Shown: positions 49,212 to 58,983 of the stretch, piece after piece
Position numbering within the stretch: the stretch's first letter is position 1
Layout of the letters: every line of letters begins with the position of its first letter
DNA from: Collinsella sp.
GTDB taxonomy: Bacteria; Actinomycetota; Coriobacteriia; Coriobacteriales; Coriobacteriaceae
Assembly: GCA_019414205.1 (NCBI GenBank)
Contig: DXML01000009.1
Location: 171,895 to 235,894 of the forward strand
Reading direction: 5' to 3'
Length of the DNA: 64,000 bases
The notes under the pieces: model-generated
The model's database searches: none
What the model was told of the DNA's origin: nothing
What the model saw: the letters and a program-made list of their open reading frames with translations, nothing else
Position numbers and translations under genes: made by a program

Positions 49212-51893
49212 ATGCAAAAGGAATACCTGTCCGCCGCGGCGGAGGTGCTCAGCGACCAAGGTGTCGATGAGAACCTCGGCCTGAGCAACGACGAGGCGTC
49301 TTCGCGCCTCGCCAAGACAGGCCCTAACAAGCTCGAGGAAGCCGAGAAGACACCGCTGTGGAAGCGTTTCTTTGAGCAGATGGCCGACCCCATGGTCATC
49401 ATGCTGATCGTTGCCGCCGTCATCAGTGCGCTCACGGGCATGGTCAAGGGCGAGCCCGACTTTGCCGATGTTGCCATCATCATGTTCGTCGTTATCGTCA
49501 ACTCGGTGCTGGGCGTGGTCCAGGAAGCCAAGAGCGAGGAGGCCCTCGAGGCCCTGCAGGAGATGAGTGCGGCGCAGTCCAAGGTGCTGCGCGACGGCAA
49601 GCTCGTGCACCTGCCGAGCGCCGAGCTCGTGCCCGGCGACGTGATCATGCTCGAGGCGGGCGACTCCGTCCCGGCCGACTGCCGCGTGCTCGAGAGCGCC
49701 ACGATGAAGATCGAAGAGGCCGCGCTCACCGGCGAGTCCGTGCCCGTAGAGAAGCACGCCAACGTGATCGAGCTCGCTGCGGGCACCGATGACGTGCCGC
49801 TCGGCGACCGTAAGAACATGTGCTATATGGGCTCCACCGTCGTGTACGGCCGTGGTCGCGCCGTCGTGGTCGGCACCGGCATGAACACCGAGATGGGCAA
49901 GATCGCCGGCGCCCTGGCCGAGGCCAAGGAAGAGCTCACGCCGTTGCAAGTGAAGCTCGCCGAGCTCAGCCGCATCCTTACCATTATGGTTATCGTCATC
50001 TGCGTCGTCATCTTTGGCGTTGATATCATCCGCCACGGCGTGGGCAACGTTCTTACCGACCCGACCGCCCTGCTCGATACCTTTATGGTCGCCGTCTCGC
50101 TCGCCGTCGCTGCCATCCCCGAGGGCCTGGTCGCCGTCGTGACCATCGTGCTATCGCTTGGCGTGACCAAGATGGCTAAGCGCCAGGCAATCATCCGCAA
50201 GCTCTCTGCCGTCGAGACTCTCGGCTGCACGCAGACCATCTGCTCCGACAAGACCGGTACCCTTACCCAAAACAAGATGACCGTCGTCAAGCACGAGCTC
50301 GCTGCGCCCAAGGAGAAGTTCCTGGCCGGCATGGCGCTGTGCTCCGATGCTCAGTGGGACGAGGAGCTGGGCGAGGCCGTGGGCGAGCCGACTGAGTGCG
50401 CGCTCGTCAACGACGCCGGCAAGGCGGGCCTCACTGGCCTGACTGCCGAGCATCCGCGCGTGGGCGAGGCCCCGTTTGACTCGGGCCGCAAGATGATGTC
50501 CGTGGTCGTCGAGACCCTGGATGGCGAGTACGAGCAGTACACCAAGGGTGCGCCCGACGTGGTGATCGGCCTGTGCACCCATATCTACGAGGGCGATAAG
50601 GTCGTCCCCCTGACCGAGGAGCGCCGCGCCGAGCTCGTGGCGGCCAACAAGGCCATGGCCGACGAGGCCCTGCGCGTACTGGCGCTGGCAAGCCGCACCT
50701 ACACCGAGGTTCCCGACGACTGCAGCCCCGCTGCGCTCGAGCATGACCTGGTCTTCTGTGGCCTGTCCGGCATGATCGACCCGGTCCGTCCCGAGGTGGC
50801 CGACGCTATCCACGAGGCGCACGACGCCGGTATCCGCACCGTCATGATCACGGGCGACCACATCGACACCGCCGTGGCCATCGCCAAGCAGCTGGGCATC
50901 GTCGCCGATCGCAGCCAGGCCATCACCGGTGCCGACCTCGATCGCATGAGCGACGAGGAACTCGACGCGCACATCGAGGACTACGGCGTGTACGCCCGCG
51001 TCCAGCCCGAGCACAAGACACGCATCGTCGAGGCTTGGAAGTCGCGCGACCAGATCGTGGCCATGACGGGCGATGGCGTCAACGACGCCCCGTCCATCAA
51101 GCGCGCCGACATTGGCGTTGGTATGGGCATCACCGGTACCGACGTCACCAAGAACGTCGCCGACATGGTACTTGCCGATGACAACTTCGCTACCATCATC
51201 GGCGCCTGCGAAGAGGGTCGTCGCATCTACGACAACATCCGCAAGGTCATCCAGTTCCTGCTTTCGGCCAACCTTGCCGAGGTGTTCTCGGTGTTTATCG
51301 CCACGCTCATCGGCTTTACCATCTTCCAGCCGGTGCAGCTGCTGTGGGTGAACCTGGTCACCGACTGCTTCCCCGCGCTTGCGCTGGGCATGGAGGATGC
51401 CGAGGGCGACATCATGAAGCGCAAGCCGCGCAACGCCAAGGACGGTGTCTTTGCCGGACATATGGGTCTGGACTGCGTGGTCCAGGGCCTAATCATCACC
51501 GCGCTGGTGCTGGCGAGCTTCTTTGTGGGCGTGTACTTTGACATGGGCTACATCCACATCGCCGATATGATCGCCGGCAATGCCGACGAGGAAGGCGTGA
51601 TGATGGCGTTCATCACGCTCAACATGGTCGAGATTTTCCACTGCTTCAATATGCGCAGCCGTCGTGCGTCGCTGTTCACCATGAAGAAGCAGAACAAGTG
51701 GCTGTGGGCTTCCGCCGCGCTGGCACTGGTGCTGACGGTGATCGTGACCGTGCAGCCGACGCTTGCCGAGATGTTCTTTGGCCCCGTGACGCTTGAGCTC
51801 AAGGGCGTTGTCGCTGCCCTGGGCCTGGCCTTCCTGATCATCCCGCTGATGGAGATCTACAAGGCGATCATGCGCGCGGTCGAGAAGGAGTAG
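49212..51893 (+). CDS. P-type Ca2+-transporting ATPase (P2 type)
   Basis: This 893-residue membrane pump resembles bacterial and eukaryotic calcium P2-type ATPases. The N-terminal cation-ATPase domain is followed by the actuator motif TGES (LTGESVPVEKH), phosphorylation site D346 in CSDKTGTLTQNK, the nucleotide-binding KGAPDV, and the hinge GDGVNDAPSIKRADIGVGMG. The M4 motif VAAIPEGLVAVVTIVL has the PEGL of Ca2+ pumps and M6 LLWVNLVTDCFPALALG carries the N and D ligands. Ten membrane helices are expected. The ribosome site lies within a leader RNA stem, so translation is probably controlled. Export of Ca2+ is predicted; Mn2+ is an alternative. Confidence 0.92.
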   Translation: MQKEYLSAAAEVLSDQGVDENLGLSNDEASSRLAKTGPNKLEEAEKTPLWKRFFEQMADPMVIMLIVAAVISALTGMVKGEPDFADVAIIMFVVIVNSVLGVVQEAKSEEALEALQEMSAAQSKVLRDGKLVHLPSAELVPGDVIMLEAGDSVPADCRVLESATMKIEEAALTGESVPVEKHANVIELAAGTDDVPLGDRKNMCYMGSTVVYGRGRAVVVGTGMNTEMGKIAGALAEAKEELTPLQVKLAELSRILTIMVIVICVVIFGVDIIRHGVGNVLTDPTALLDTFMVAVSLAVAAIPEGLVAVVTIVLSLGVTKMAKRQAIIRKLSAVETLGCTQTICSDKTGTLTQNKMTVVKHELAAPKEKFLAGMALCSDAQWDEELGEAVGEPTECALVNDAGKAGLTGLTAEHPRVGEAPFDSGRKMMSVVVETLDGEYEQYTKGAPDVVIGLCTHIYEGDKVVPLTEERRAELVAANKAMADEALRVLALASRTYTEVPDDCSPAALEHDLVFCGLSGMIDPVRPEVADAIHEAHDAGIRTVMITGDHIDTAVAIAKQLGIVADRSQAITGADLDRMSDEELDAHIEDYGVYARVQPEHKTRIVEAWKSRDQIVAMTGDGVNDAPSIKRADIGVGMGITGTDVTKNVADMVLADDNFATIIGACEEGRRIYDNIRKVIQFLLSANLAEVFSVFIATLIGFTIFQPVQLLWVNLVTDCFPALALGMEDAEGDIMKRKPRNAKDGVFAGHMGLDCVVQGLIITALVLASFFVGVYFDMGYIHIADMIAGNADEEGVMMAFITLNMVEIFHCFNMRSRRASLFTMKKQNKWLWASAALALVLTVIVTVQPTLAEMFFGPVTLELKGVVAALGLAFLIIPLMEIYKAIMRAVEKE

Positions 51894-51915
51894 GTCGAAA
51901 GTCCATCCTTCCCAC

Positions 51916-52008
51916 CGGCCCGACCGCCTGCGGGGTTTCTTCCTCGCTGGTCCTCGCGCTTCGCGCTGCGGGATCGCTCGGAAGAAACCCCTCCCGGCGG
52001 GCGGGCCT
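51916..52008. terminator. Large GC-rich hairpin after the Ca2+ ATPase gene
   Basis: GGGGTTTCTTCC (51932-51943) and GGAAGAAACCCC (51980-51991) are perfect inverted arms around a loop that itself contains CGCGCTTCGCGC. Flanking CCGCC and GGCGG extend the pairing. Confidence 0.6.
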
Positions 52009-52131
52009 TCGGATAACCTCTCGGGACCATTGGCTGAGGGAAAGTTTGTGAGCTGGTCGGGCTTTGCCCGGCCAGCTCTTTTTGATTTAAAATACCTGCT
52101 CAGTTGTGTGGTTTTGTGCTGGGAGGCATCT

Positions 52132-53316
52132 GTGGGCAAGGCTAAGGCTAAGGCGAAGAAAAAGACGACGGGGGCGCGGGCTAAGCGCGATCGTCGTCGG
52201 AAGCTCGCGACCGAGGCTCCCGCACCTGCTGAGGAGCTGCTGGCAAGCGTGCCGGGGCTCGACGCGCTGCAGGATGTTCCGGCGTTTGATGACCTGCCGG
52301 TCGATGAAGCCCAGCAGGCTGCCTTTGATGATTTCTGCGCACATGCCGAGGAGCCCGAGCAGATGCAGCTTGGCGCCGTGGTGCGCTTGGATCGCGGGTT
52401 TCCACTGGTGGCGACTGCCGATGACACGTTTCGTGCCGAGCATGCTGTGGGGTTTGCCAAGTCACGCGGCGAGGACGAGGTCCTGCTGCCTGCCGTGGGC
52501 GATCGTGTGGCGGTGCGCCGCGCTCCCGGGCACGATATGGGCGTGATTGAGTGCGTGCTGCCGCGCCGTACGAGCTTTGAGCGTTGGCGCGGCCGTGCCC
52601 GCGGGGAGCGTCAGGTGCTCTGCTCCAACGTGGATAGCGTGCTAATCGTGCAGGCGCTCGGTGCCGGCGAGGTGCTGCTCGACCGCGTGGCGCGCTCGCT
52701 GGTGTTGGCGCTCGACTGCGATGCCGAACCGGTGGTGGTACTCACCAAAGCTGACCGCTGCGATGCCGAGGAACTCGAGCGCGATCTGGACCGCGTGCGC
52801 CGCCTGGTGGGTCCGGACGTGCGCGTGATCGTGACGTCCTCTGCCGAGGGCCGCGGCCTGGACGAGGTCCGTGCCTGCGTGCCCGCCGGGAGCTGCGCCA
52901 TGATTCTGGGCGAGTCGGGTGCCGGCAAGTCGACGCTGCTCAATGCGCTGCTGGGCCACGATACGTTGGCGACCGGCGGTGTGCGCGAACGCGACGATCA
53001 GGGCCGTCACACTACCGTCGCGCGCGTGATGGTGGCACTGCCGGGCGACGCCGGCGTGATCGCCGATGCCCCGGGCCTGCGTAGCCTGCCGCTCGTGGGT
53101 CACGAGCGGGGTCTGGCGCGCGCTTTCCCCGAGATTGTCGAGGCATCGCGCGCGTGCCGGTTTGGCGATTGCACGCATGTCCATGAGCCGGGCTGCGCCG
53201 TTCGCGAGGCCGAGGACGCCGGGCAGATCGATAGCCTGCGTCTGGAAACGTTCCAAAACCTGGCGTCATCCATGCGCGTGAGTGCTCAAATGCTCGATCC
53301 CGATGTCCATCTGTAA
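52132..53316 (+). CDS. rsgA: Ribosome small-subunit-dependent GTPase RsgA
   Basis: This 394-residue protein is a circularly permuted GTPase acting in late 30S maturation. After a Lys/Ala-rich basic lead of about 25 residues and an OB domain, the G-motifs occur in permuted order: VLTKADRC (G4), then GESGAGKSTLLNALLG (G1), then DAPGLRSL (G3). A C-terminal zinc site is CRFGDCTHVHEPGCAV with its Cys and His ligands. The start is GTG 52132, after GGGAGG; earlier in-frame ATG 52030 has no ribosome site. A perfect terminator follows. Confidence 0.93.
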   Translation: MGKAKAKAKKKTTGARAKRDRRRKLATEAPAPAEELLASVPGLDALQDVPAFDDLPVDEAQQAAFDDFCAHAEEPEQMQLGAVVRLDRGFPLVATADDTFRAEHAVGFAKSRGEDEVLLPAVGDRVAVRRAPGHDMGVIECVLPRRTSFERWRGRARGERQVLCSNVDSVLIVQALGAGEVLLDRVARSLVLALDCDAEPVVVLTKADRCDAEELERDLDRVRRLVGPDVRVIVTSSAEGRGLDEVRACVPAGSCAMILGESGAGKSTLLNALLGHDTLATGGVRERDDQGRHTTVARVMVALPGDAGVIADAPGLRSLPLVGHERGLARAFPEIVEASRACRFGDCTHVHEPGCAVREAEDAGQIDSLRLETFQNLASSMRVSAQMLDPDVHL

Positions 53317-53334
53317 TTGATTTTTCCTATGACA

Positions 53335-53368
53335 GCCGTCTCCCAACTGTTCGGGAGACGGCTTTTTT
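53335..53368 (+). terminator. Rho-independent terminator of rsgA
   Basis: GCCGTCTCCC and GGGAGACGGC pair perfectly around AACTGTTC, followed by six T. Confidence 0.92.
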
Positions 53369-53435
53369 GCTGTGGAAAAGCCTCGAAACATGCAGTTTGC
53401 TGACGTGCTGACCAAAACCTTGCCACGAGCTTGAC

Positions 53436-53471
53436 GGGCTGGTCAGCTTTTGGTCAGCGATTGGTTTGACA
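53436..53471 (+). promoter_or_regulatory. tad operon promoter with 11-bp-phased TTGGTCAG sites
   Basis: GGGCTGGTCAG (53436-53446), CTTTTGGTCAG (53447-53457) and CGATTGGTTTG (53458-53468) are 11 bp apart and run into TTGACA (53466-53471), a -35 box. An inverted CTGACCAAAAC lies at 53408-53418. This matches activator sites that overlap the -35, as for SARP or OmpR-type regulators. Confidence 0.55.
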
Positions 53472-53568
53472 TCGAAAACCAAGATTGCGATTGCGCCGCT
53501 TTGCACTCTGACCGCCCAGACAATGGTGGTACGGGCATTCGCCCGGCACTGCCATGAGAGGAGCGGCC

Positions 53569-54228
53569 GTGAACAAGAGCAAGCGCATCGCCATCAGTCT
53601 GGTCGCGGGCGTGCTCGCTGCTCTGCTCTGCATGGTTTACGGCTCGTCGATCCGCTCGCAAGCCGAACAGGTCCAGGCTGAGACCTTGGCCAAGTACGGT
53701 GGCGATCGCGTCGAAGTTTGCGTCGCGGCGCGCGATATCGATGTGGGCGAGACCCTCGATGAGACCAATGTCATAACCCAGGAATGGCTGACGAGCCTGC
53801 TGCCGCGTGACGCAGCGACCGAGCTGCGCCAGGTGCGCGGCGACGTGACGACTTCGCGTATTCCCAAAAACGCCGTGATCTGCAATGTCTACACCAAGGC
53901 CGAGAGCCGCAAGCTCGAGGTGCCTAAGGGCAAGGTCGCCGTTTCGGTGGCGGTCGATGCCGAGCACTCGGTCGGCGGTGCTACGGGCGTGGGCAGCTAC
54001 GTGGATGTGTATGTGCAAAAAGACGGCGTGACCGATCGGCTGTGCGGCGCGTACGTGATCGATACCAGTGAGGATTCCGGTGCCACGCGCGAGGGCAAGA
54101 TCGAATGGGTGACGCTGGCGGCTGACCCCGAAGACGTCAAGGAACTGCTGGGAGCCTCGGGCAAGGGAACGGTCAGCTTGACGATTCCCGCCACGGCGCG
54201 CGGCAAAAAGAGCGGAGGCGACGAGTGA
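53569..54228 (+). CDS. CpaB/RcpC-like SAF-domain Flp pilus assembly protein
   Basis: This 219-residue protein has one N-terminal membrane helix (IAISLVAGVLAALLCMVYG) and then a SAF domain (VCVAARDIDVGETLDETNVITQEWLTSLLP) followed by the CpaB/RcpC region (LEVPKGKVAVSVAVDAEHSVGGATGVGSYVDVYV). In Tad systems CpaB/RcpC sits in the envelope and helps the pilus cross the wall. The start is GTG 53569, preceded by GAGGAGCGG. It begins the tad operon and overlaps the next gene by one base. Confidence 0.85.
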   Translation: MNKSKRIAISLVAGVLAALLCMVYGSSIRSQAEQVQAETLAKYGGDRVEVCVAARDIDVGETLDETNVITQEWLTSLLPRDAATELRQVRGDVTTSRIPKNAVICNVYTKAESRKLEVPKGKVAVSVAVDAEHSVGGATGVGSYVDVYVQKDGVTDRLCGAYVIDTSEDSGATREGKIEWVTLAADPEDVKELLGASGKGTVSLTIPATARGKKSGGDE

Positions 54229-55877
54229 TGAAGGCGATCTGGCTTGCGTGCTGCGCGTGCGGCGATTACGGGCTGTTGCAGCGGGAAGTCGAGGGCCGTG
54301 ATGCGGGTGCACAGGTGCTTCGCGTGGGTGACCTGGACGGGCTGGTTTCCATGGCGCGGGCGTTTCCGTCGCGCCGCGGGGCTGCCATCATCGCGGCGTC
54401 TCTGTTTGATACCGAAGATGTGCGCAAGACTGTTGCGCGCCTGACGGCCGAAGGCCGCGTGAGTCGCGTGGTCGTGTTGATAGAAGCGCTCGATCCGTCG
54501 GATATCGAGGGGCTGTTTCGCGCGGGGGCGACCGAGGTCATCGCTGCACACAGTATATGCGGCAACGGGCGCGCGGGCGAGGGAGCGGTTGATTCCGATC
54601 GGCGCATGACGATTGAGCCCGATGCTTTTGTTGATAGGGAACCCGGGGCGCCTCGCGCTACAAGAGGCCCGCGTGTTGATGATTATGGAAAAGCGGAAGC
54701 CGAGCATGGTCGGCGCCCCCGGAACCCCCTTGTATACGATGACGCTGGAGGGCCGGCGCAGCATGCTGGCGACTCCCCGGCAGTAGATATGGGATACGTG
54801 CACGGCGTGAATCTGGCGGATGAACTCGACGAAGTTGAGGGCCTTGCCGGGTGCGGCGAGTTGTCGCTGATGCAGCATGAGCAGATTGCGCAGAACGAGC
54901 CTGCCTCGCAGACCGAACAAGCAGCCATGCCGGCTTGGACGCAGCACGTGGTTGCGGCGGGGGAGACGGGGACGCTGTCACCGACGCCCGCCCCGCCGCC
55001 TCCGATGCCGCCGGCAGACGCTACCGCTCCGCCGCATCGAGCTCCAGTCATCTGCGCTATTTCGGGTTCGGGCGGTTGCGGCAAGTCGACGATCGTTGCC
55101 GCCATGGCACACACATCGTCGCTGTTGGGCTTGCGTGCCGCCGTGCTCGACCTGGACCTGATGTTTGGAAACCTTTACGACTTGTTAGGCGTCGATGCTC
55201 CGCGCGATATGGCGGCACTTATCGAGCCATCGGCGGCGGGCGCGCTCACCGAGCCGGATATCGTAGCCACATCGATGCGCGTGGCGCCGGGCGTTACGCT
55301 CTGGGGTCCCGTCGCGGCGCCCGAGCAAGCCGAGCTCATGGCACGTCCGGTGGAGCTACTGCTTGATGTCCTGCGTCGCGAATCCGACGTGGTCCTTATC
55401 GATACCTCGGTCTTTTGGGGCGACGCCGTGGCGGCTGCGGTGGCGGCGAGCGACCGTTGCCTGGTCGTTGGCGATGCGGCGGTGTCGTCCGCGGCATCGG
55501 CGTCGCGCGTCATTGAACTGGCAAGTCGAGTAGGTGTGCCGCGCACGCGTGTGAGCGCCGTGTTCAACCGGTTCGGTGCGCGCGGGGCAGACGAGGACGT
55601 CGCTATGCGCTTTGAGATTGCCTGTGCGTTGAGCTCCAAGATTCGTATCGCCGATGGCGGGCAGGATCTCGCCGCGCTCATGGCGTTTGGGCGTGCTGAC
55701 GAGGCAGTGGGGCAGACCAGCGCTTTTGCGACCAGCGTGCGCGAGGCCACGCGCGAGATGCTCGTGGAACTGGGGTGCGCCGTCGGCCCTTGGAGCGATA
55801 TGGTCGCCGACCGTGCAATGCGCACCGAACGCCCGCGTATCCGCCTTCCCTGGTCGCACGAGGGTGATCAGCGATGA
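54228..55877 (+). CDS. tadZ: TadZ/CpaE-like MinD-family ATPase
   Basis: This 549-residue protein has an N-terminal receiver-like domain without the phospho-acceptor set (about 1-120), a long disordered linker rich in Glu, Gln and Pro (about 125-265, ends with PAPPPPMPPADATAPP), and a MinD/ParA-type ATPase domain with the deviant Walker A AISGSGGCGKSTIVAAMA and VVLIDTSVFWG as Walker B. TadZ/CpaE localises the pilus machine at the pole or membrane. The start ATG 54228 shares a base with the preceding stop (GTGATG). The linker is much longer than in proteobacterial CpaE. Confidence 0.83.
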   Translation: MKAIWLACCACGDYGLLQREVEGRDAGAQVLRVGDLDGLVSMARAFPSRRGAAIIAASLFDTEDVRKTVARLTAEGRVSRVVVLIEALDPSDIEGLFRAGATEVIAAHSICGNGRAGEGAVDSDRRMTIEPDAFVDREPGAPRATRGPRVDDYGKAEAEHGRRPRNPLVYDDAGGPAQHAGDSPAVDMGYVHGVNLADELDEVEGLAGCGELSLMQHEQIAQNEPASQTEQAAMPAWTQHVVAAGETGTLSPTPAPPPPMPPADATAPPHRAPVICAISGSGGCGKSTIVAAMAHTSSLLGLRAAVLDLDLMFGNLYDLLGVDAPRDMAALIEPSAAGALTEPDIVATSMRVAPGVTLWGPVAAPEQAELMARPVELLLDVLRRESDVVLIDTSVFWGDAVAAAVAASDRCLVVGDAAVSSAASASRVIELASRVGVPRTRVSAVFNRFGARGADEDVAMRFEIACALSSKIRIADGGQDLAALMAFGRADEAVGQTSAFATSVREATREMLVELGCAVGPWSDMVADRAMRTERPRIRLPWSHEGDQR

Positions 55878-57202
55878 GCCTGCAAACGAGGATTAAGGCT
55901 GCCGGCGCTGCGGCGGCGGCAGCGCCTGTAGATGCGGGGCGTCGCCGCGCCGTGAAACGACGCACCAAGCGCGCCGTGATGGACCGCATGGGTTACGACG
56001 AAGTGGCGCGTATCAGCGCCTATATCGACCCGGCACTTGCCCGCTCGGAATTGCGTCCTGCGGTGGAGGCGGCGCTCAATGTTGAGGAGCCGACCGATCT
56101 CGCGACGCCCGAGCGCGAGGCCATCATCGACGAGATTTTGGATGACGTGGTGGGCTTGGGGCCGTTGCAGCCGCTCATCGAGGACGACACCGTTACCGAG
56201 ATCATGATCAACGGCTGCCGCTCGGCTTTCTTTGAACGCGGCGGCGTCTTGTACCCCATCGAGCATGCGTTTGAGGATGATGAGCAGATCCGTGTGCTTA
56301 TCGACCGCATTATCTCGCCACTTGGCCGCCGTATCGACGAGCGCAGCCCCATCGTCAACGCCCGCCTTAAAACGGGCTATCGCGTCAACGCGGTGATTCC
56401 GCCTGTGGCGATTGACGGACCGATTCTCACCATCCGAAAGTTCTCGGACCGTATCTGCTCGCTGGACGAGCTCGTGGGGTTGGGATCGCTGCCGCTTTGG
56501 TATGCGCAGCTGCTGTCGTGTGCGGTGTCGCTGCGACAGGACTTGGCGGTTGCGGGAGGCACGGGATCTGGTAAGACCACCCTGCTCAACGCGTTGTCAT
56601 GTGAGATTTCCACCGGCGAGCGCATCGTGACGATCGAGGACTCTGCCGAGCTCAAGTTTGCGCATCATCCGCACGTGGTGCGCCTAGAGGCGCGCGAGGC
56701 TTCAATTGAGGGCGAGGGCGCGGTGACGATCCGCGACCTGGTGACTAATGCCCTGCGCATGCGCCCCGACCGCATCGTGGTGGGCGAGGTGCGCGGTGCC
56801 GAGTGCTGCGACATGTTGCAGGCCATGAACACGGGCCACGACGGGTCGCTCACCACGCTTCATGCGGGTTCAGAACAGGAGACCGTGGTGCGTCTGACGT
56901 TGCTTGCACGTTATGGCATCGATCTGCCGAGCGAGCTCATCGAGGAGCAGATTGCCATGGCACTCGACGGTATCGTGATGTCCGAGCGCCACGCCGATGG
57001 CAGGCGCTTCGTCTCCTCGTATTCGGGGGTGCGACGCGCCGCATCGGGCGGCGTAGAGCTCGAGCGCTATGTGACGTTCGATGCCGCCGAGCGCACCTGG
57101 ACGCTTGACCGCGAGCCGCCGTTTATCGCAGAAGGCCTGCGGTCGGGGACGCTCACACAAGAGGAGGTGGACGAATGGAGATCACTGTGCCCCTCGTCGT
57201 AG
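55874..57202 (+). CDS. tadA: TadA/CpaF secretion ATPase
   Basis: This 442-residue GspE/VirB11-type hexameric ATPase powers Flp pilus assembly. An N-terminal domain (about 1-120) is followed by [25 protein letters not shown], the CpaF signature. Walker A is [15 protein letters not shown] with K234, the Asp box is [12 protein letters not shown], Walker B is [13 protein letters not shown], and the His box is [14 protein letters not shown]. It overlaps tadZ by 4 bases (ATGA) and tadB by 28 bases. Confidence 0.94.
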
Positions 57203-58101
57203 GGGGCTTGGCAGGGCTTTCTGTCGCGACGGCGTGCGGGGCGGAACCTCGTGTGCCGCAGGTACCGCCGGCGGAGCTGGCACGTCAGGCGCTCGAGACG
57301 GTGGCAGAGAAGCTGCCGCGTGAGCTGGTGGAAAACGATCTGCTGAAAAAGATCGCCCGTTCGTGGGCATCGCTGGCTCCGGCGCATCGCCTTGGCCTCG
57401 TGATCGAAGATGCTTCGGGACGTTTGGCGTTTCTGCTGCTATCGAGCGGTGTCTGCTGCGTTTTACTAACGATGGTGTCGTTATCGCCCCTCGGATTTGC
57501 CTTGGGACTTGTTGCTCCGTTTGCCGTTGGTGCCGCCCGGGATGGCTTTGAGAGCCGGCGCGAGCAACACGATGCAGAAGAGGCGATGCCCGAGGCGTTT
57601 ACCGCACTTTCCATGTCGCTTGCCTCGGGACATTCGCTGGCCCAGGGCATGCGCTTTGTGGGCGCTCATGCGCAAGAGCCAGTGCATACCGAGTTTTTGC
57701 GGGTGGCGGCGGCGATCGATTGCGGCATCTCGGCGACCGACGCGCTCGATGACTTGCTCGTACGTATCGACGCCCCCGGTCTTTCGCTTGTGACCTTGGC
57801 GCTTAAGGTGTCTCAGCGCACCGGCGCTCCGCTTGCCGACTTACTGTCCGAGGCGTCGAGCATGGTGGGGGAGCGCATTGAGCTCAAGCGCCGCCTGGAT
57901 GTTAAGACGTCGCAGGCTCGCATGTCTGCGCATATGGTCGCGGCGATGCCGGCGGGCATGTGCGCGGTGTTGGCGCTGCTTTCGGCAGATTTTCGTCGCG
58001 GTCTTGCGACGCCTGCCGGCGCGGGCGCTGTGGTGCTGGGTCTTGCCCTCAACGCCGTTGCCCTGGTGGTTATCCGGCGCATTATGCGGGTGGAGCTATG
58101 A
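57175..58101 (+). CDS. tadB: TadB-like inner-membrane platform protein (T2SS F family)
   Basis: This 308-residue protein belongs to the T2SSF/GspF family. A T2SSF domain lies at about 140-265 (AEEAMPEAFTALSMSLASGHSLAQGMRFVG, with SLVTLALKVSQRTGAPLADLL), flanked by hydrophobic helices at about 80-125 and 265-308. GAGGAGG precedes the ATG at 57175, inside tadA. It forms the membrane platform with TadC on which TadA acts. Confidence 0.88.
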   Translation: MEITVPLVVGGLAGLSVATACGAEPRVPQVPPAELARQALETVAEKLPRELVENDLLKKIARSWASLAPAHRLGLVIEDASGRLAFLLLSSGVCCVLLTMVSLSPLGFALGLVAPFAVGAARDGFESRREQHDAEEAMPEAFTALSMSLASGHSLAQGMRFVGAHAQEPVHTEFLRVAAAIDCGISATDALDDLLVRIDAPGLSLVTLALKVSQRTGAPLADLLSEASSMVGERIELKRRLDVKTSQARMSAHMVAAMPAGMCAVLALLSADFRRGLATPAGAGAVVLGLALNAVALVVIRRIMRVEL

Positions 58102-58739
58102 GCGCCTCGGTTGCAGTTGCGGCTTGCCTGTGCGCCCTGAGTGTATTTGTCGCGACGGGTTTTGATCGGGCGGATGCACGCAAGATCGCAGGGGCCTGCA
58201 AGCGCGAGGCGGTGCTGGTCGCTGCCGCGGGTCGCTCGGTGGTCGATGCTCTGACCGCGCGAGTGAAGGGCGCGGTTGGAGCGGGCGGCCCGGCGCGAGT
58301 GTCGCTCGGCGAAGTGTCCGAGATGATCGATGTTGTGCGCTTGGGTCTTTCGGCCGGTCTTTCGTTTGATGCGGCGCTTGAGATTTTCTGCGCCAACCGC
58401 CGGTCAGTGCTGGCTCTTCGCCTTGAGCGCGCCTGCATGGCGTGGCAGGTGGGCGTGGGCACGCGTGAGGACGAGTTGTTGGCCGCCGCGCGCGACCTGG
58501 ACGTGCGAGCGCTCGAGACCTTTGCCATCACGGTGGGGCAGGCGCTCGCCCTGGGTGCCCCACTTGCCGAGACGCTGGCCGCTCAAAGTCGCGAGATCCG
58601 TGCGGCTCATCGCGCCGCGGTCGAGCGCGAGATCGAGCGTGCGCCCGTCAAGCTGTTGATTCCCACCGGCACGCTCATCTTGCCGGCGTTGCTTCTGTCC
58701 ATATTGGGCCCGCTGCTGGGAGCAGGCGGGATGATGTAG
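58098..58739 (+). CDS. tadC: TadC-like inner-membrane platform protein
   Basis: This 213-residue T2SSF-family protein has one N-terminal helix (SVAVAACLCALSVFVATGF), a T2SSF domain at about 70-185 (VSEMIDVVRLGLSAGLSFDAALEIF, AITVGQALALGAPLAETLAAQ), and a C-terminal helix (LLIPTGTLILPALLLSILGPLL). It overlaps tadB by 4 bases (ATGA). It pairs with TadB. At 213 residues it is shorter than most proteobacterial TadC proteins. Confidence 0.85.
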   Translation: MSASVAVAACLCALSVFVATGFDRADARKIAGACKREAVLVAAAGRSVVDALTARVKGAVGAGGPARVSLGEVSEMIDVVRLGLSAGLSFDAALEIFCANRRSVLALRLERACMAWQVGVGTREDELLAAARDLDVRALETFAITVGQALALGAPLAETLAAQSREIRAAHRAAVEREIERAPVKLLIPTGTLILPALLLSILGPLLGAGGMM

Positions 58740-58749
58740 GGAGGAATAC

Positions 58750-58983
58750 ATGAACACGATGGTCGAAGTTGCTGACAAGGCTTGGAGCTGGGCTTTTTGC
58801 CGGGCGATTCACACTCGCCAGCATGCCAAGGAGCTGTTGCAGGAGGAGAGCGCGCAGGGTACCACCGAGTACGCCATTTTAGTGGGCGTACTTGTGGTGA
58901 TCGCGATTATTGCCATCGTTGCATTTAAAGGCAAGGTTAAAGAGCTATGGGATGCGATCAGCGAGGGCATCAACAGCCTGTAG
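58750..58983 (+). CDS. flp: Flp-type major pilin
   Basis: This 77-residue protein is the probable major pilin. A basic leader of about 35 residues ends in EESAQGTTEYAILVG, and the hydrophobic stretch AILVGVLVVIAIIAIVAFKG follows. With Glu at +5, cleavage falls after Ala (ESA|QGTTE). The +5/+6 Glu-Tyr is typical of Flp. GGGAGGAA precedes the ATG. The leader is longer than the usual 15-25 residues. The neighbours share the same site, so one prepilin peptidase probably handles them all. Confidence 0.88.
   Translation: MNTMVEVADKAWSWAFCRAIHTRQHAKELLQEESAQGTTEYAILVGVLVVIAIIAIVAFKGKVKELWDAISEGINSL

Noticed and set aside
53443..54312. A minus-strand gene opposite the CpaB-like gene
   Set aside because: The product is low-complexity and antisense to a gene that fits the tad operon with coupled overlaps.
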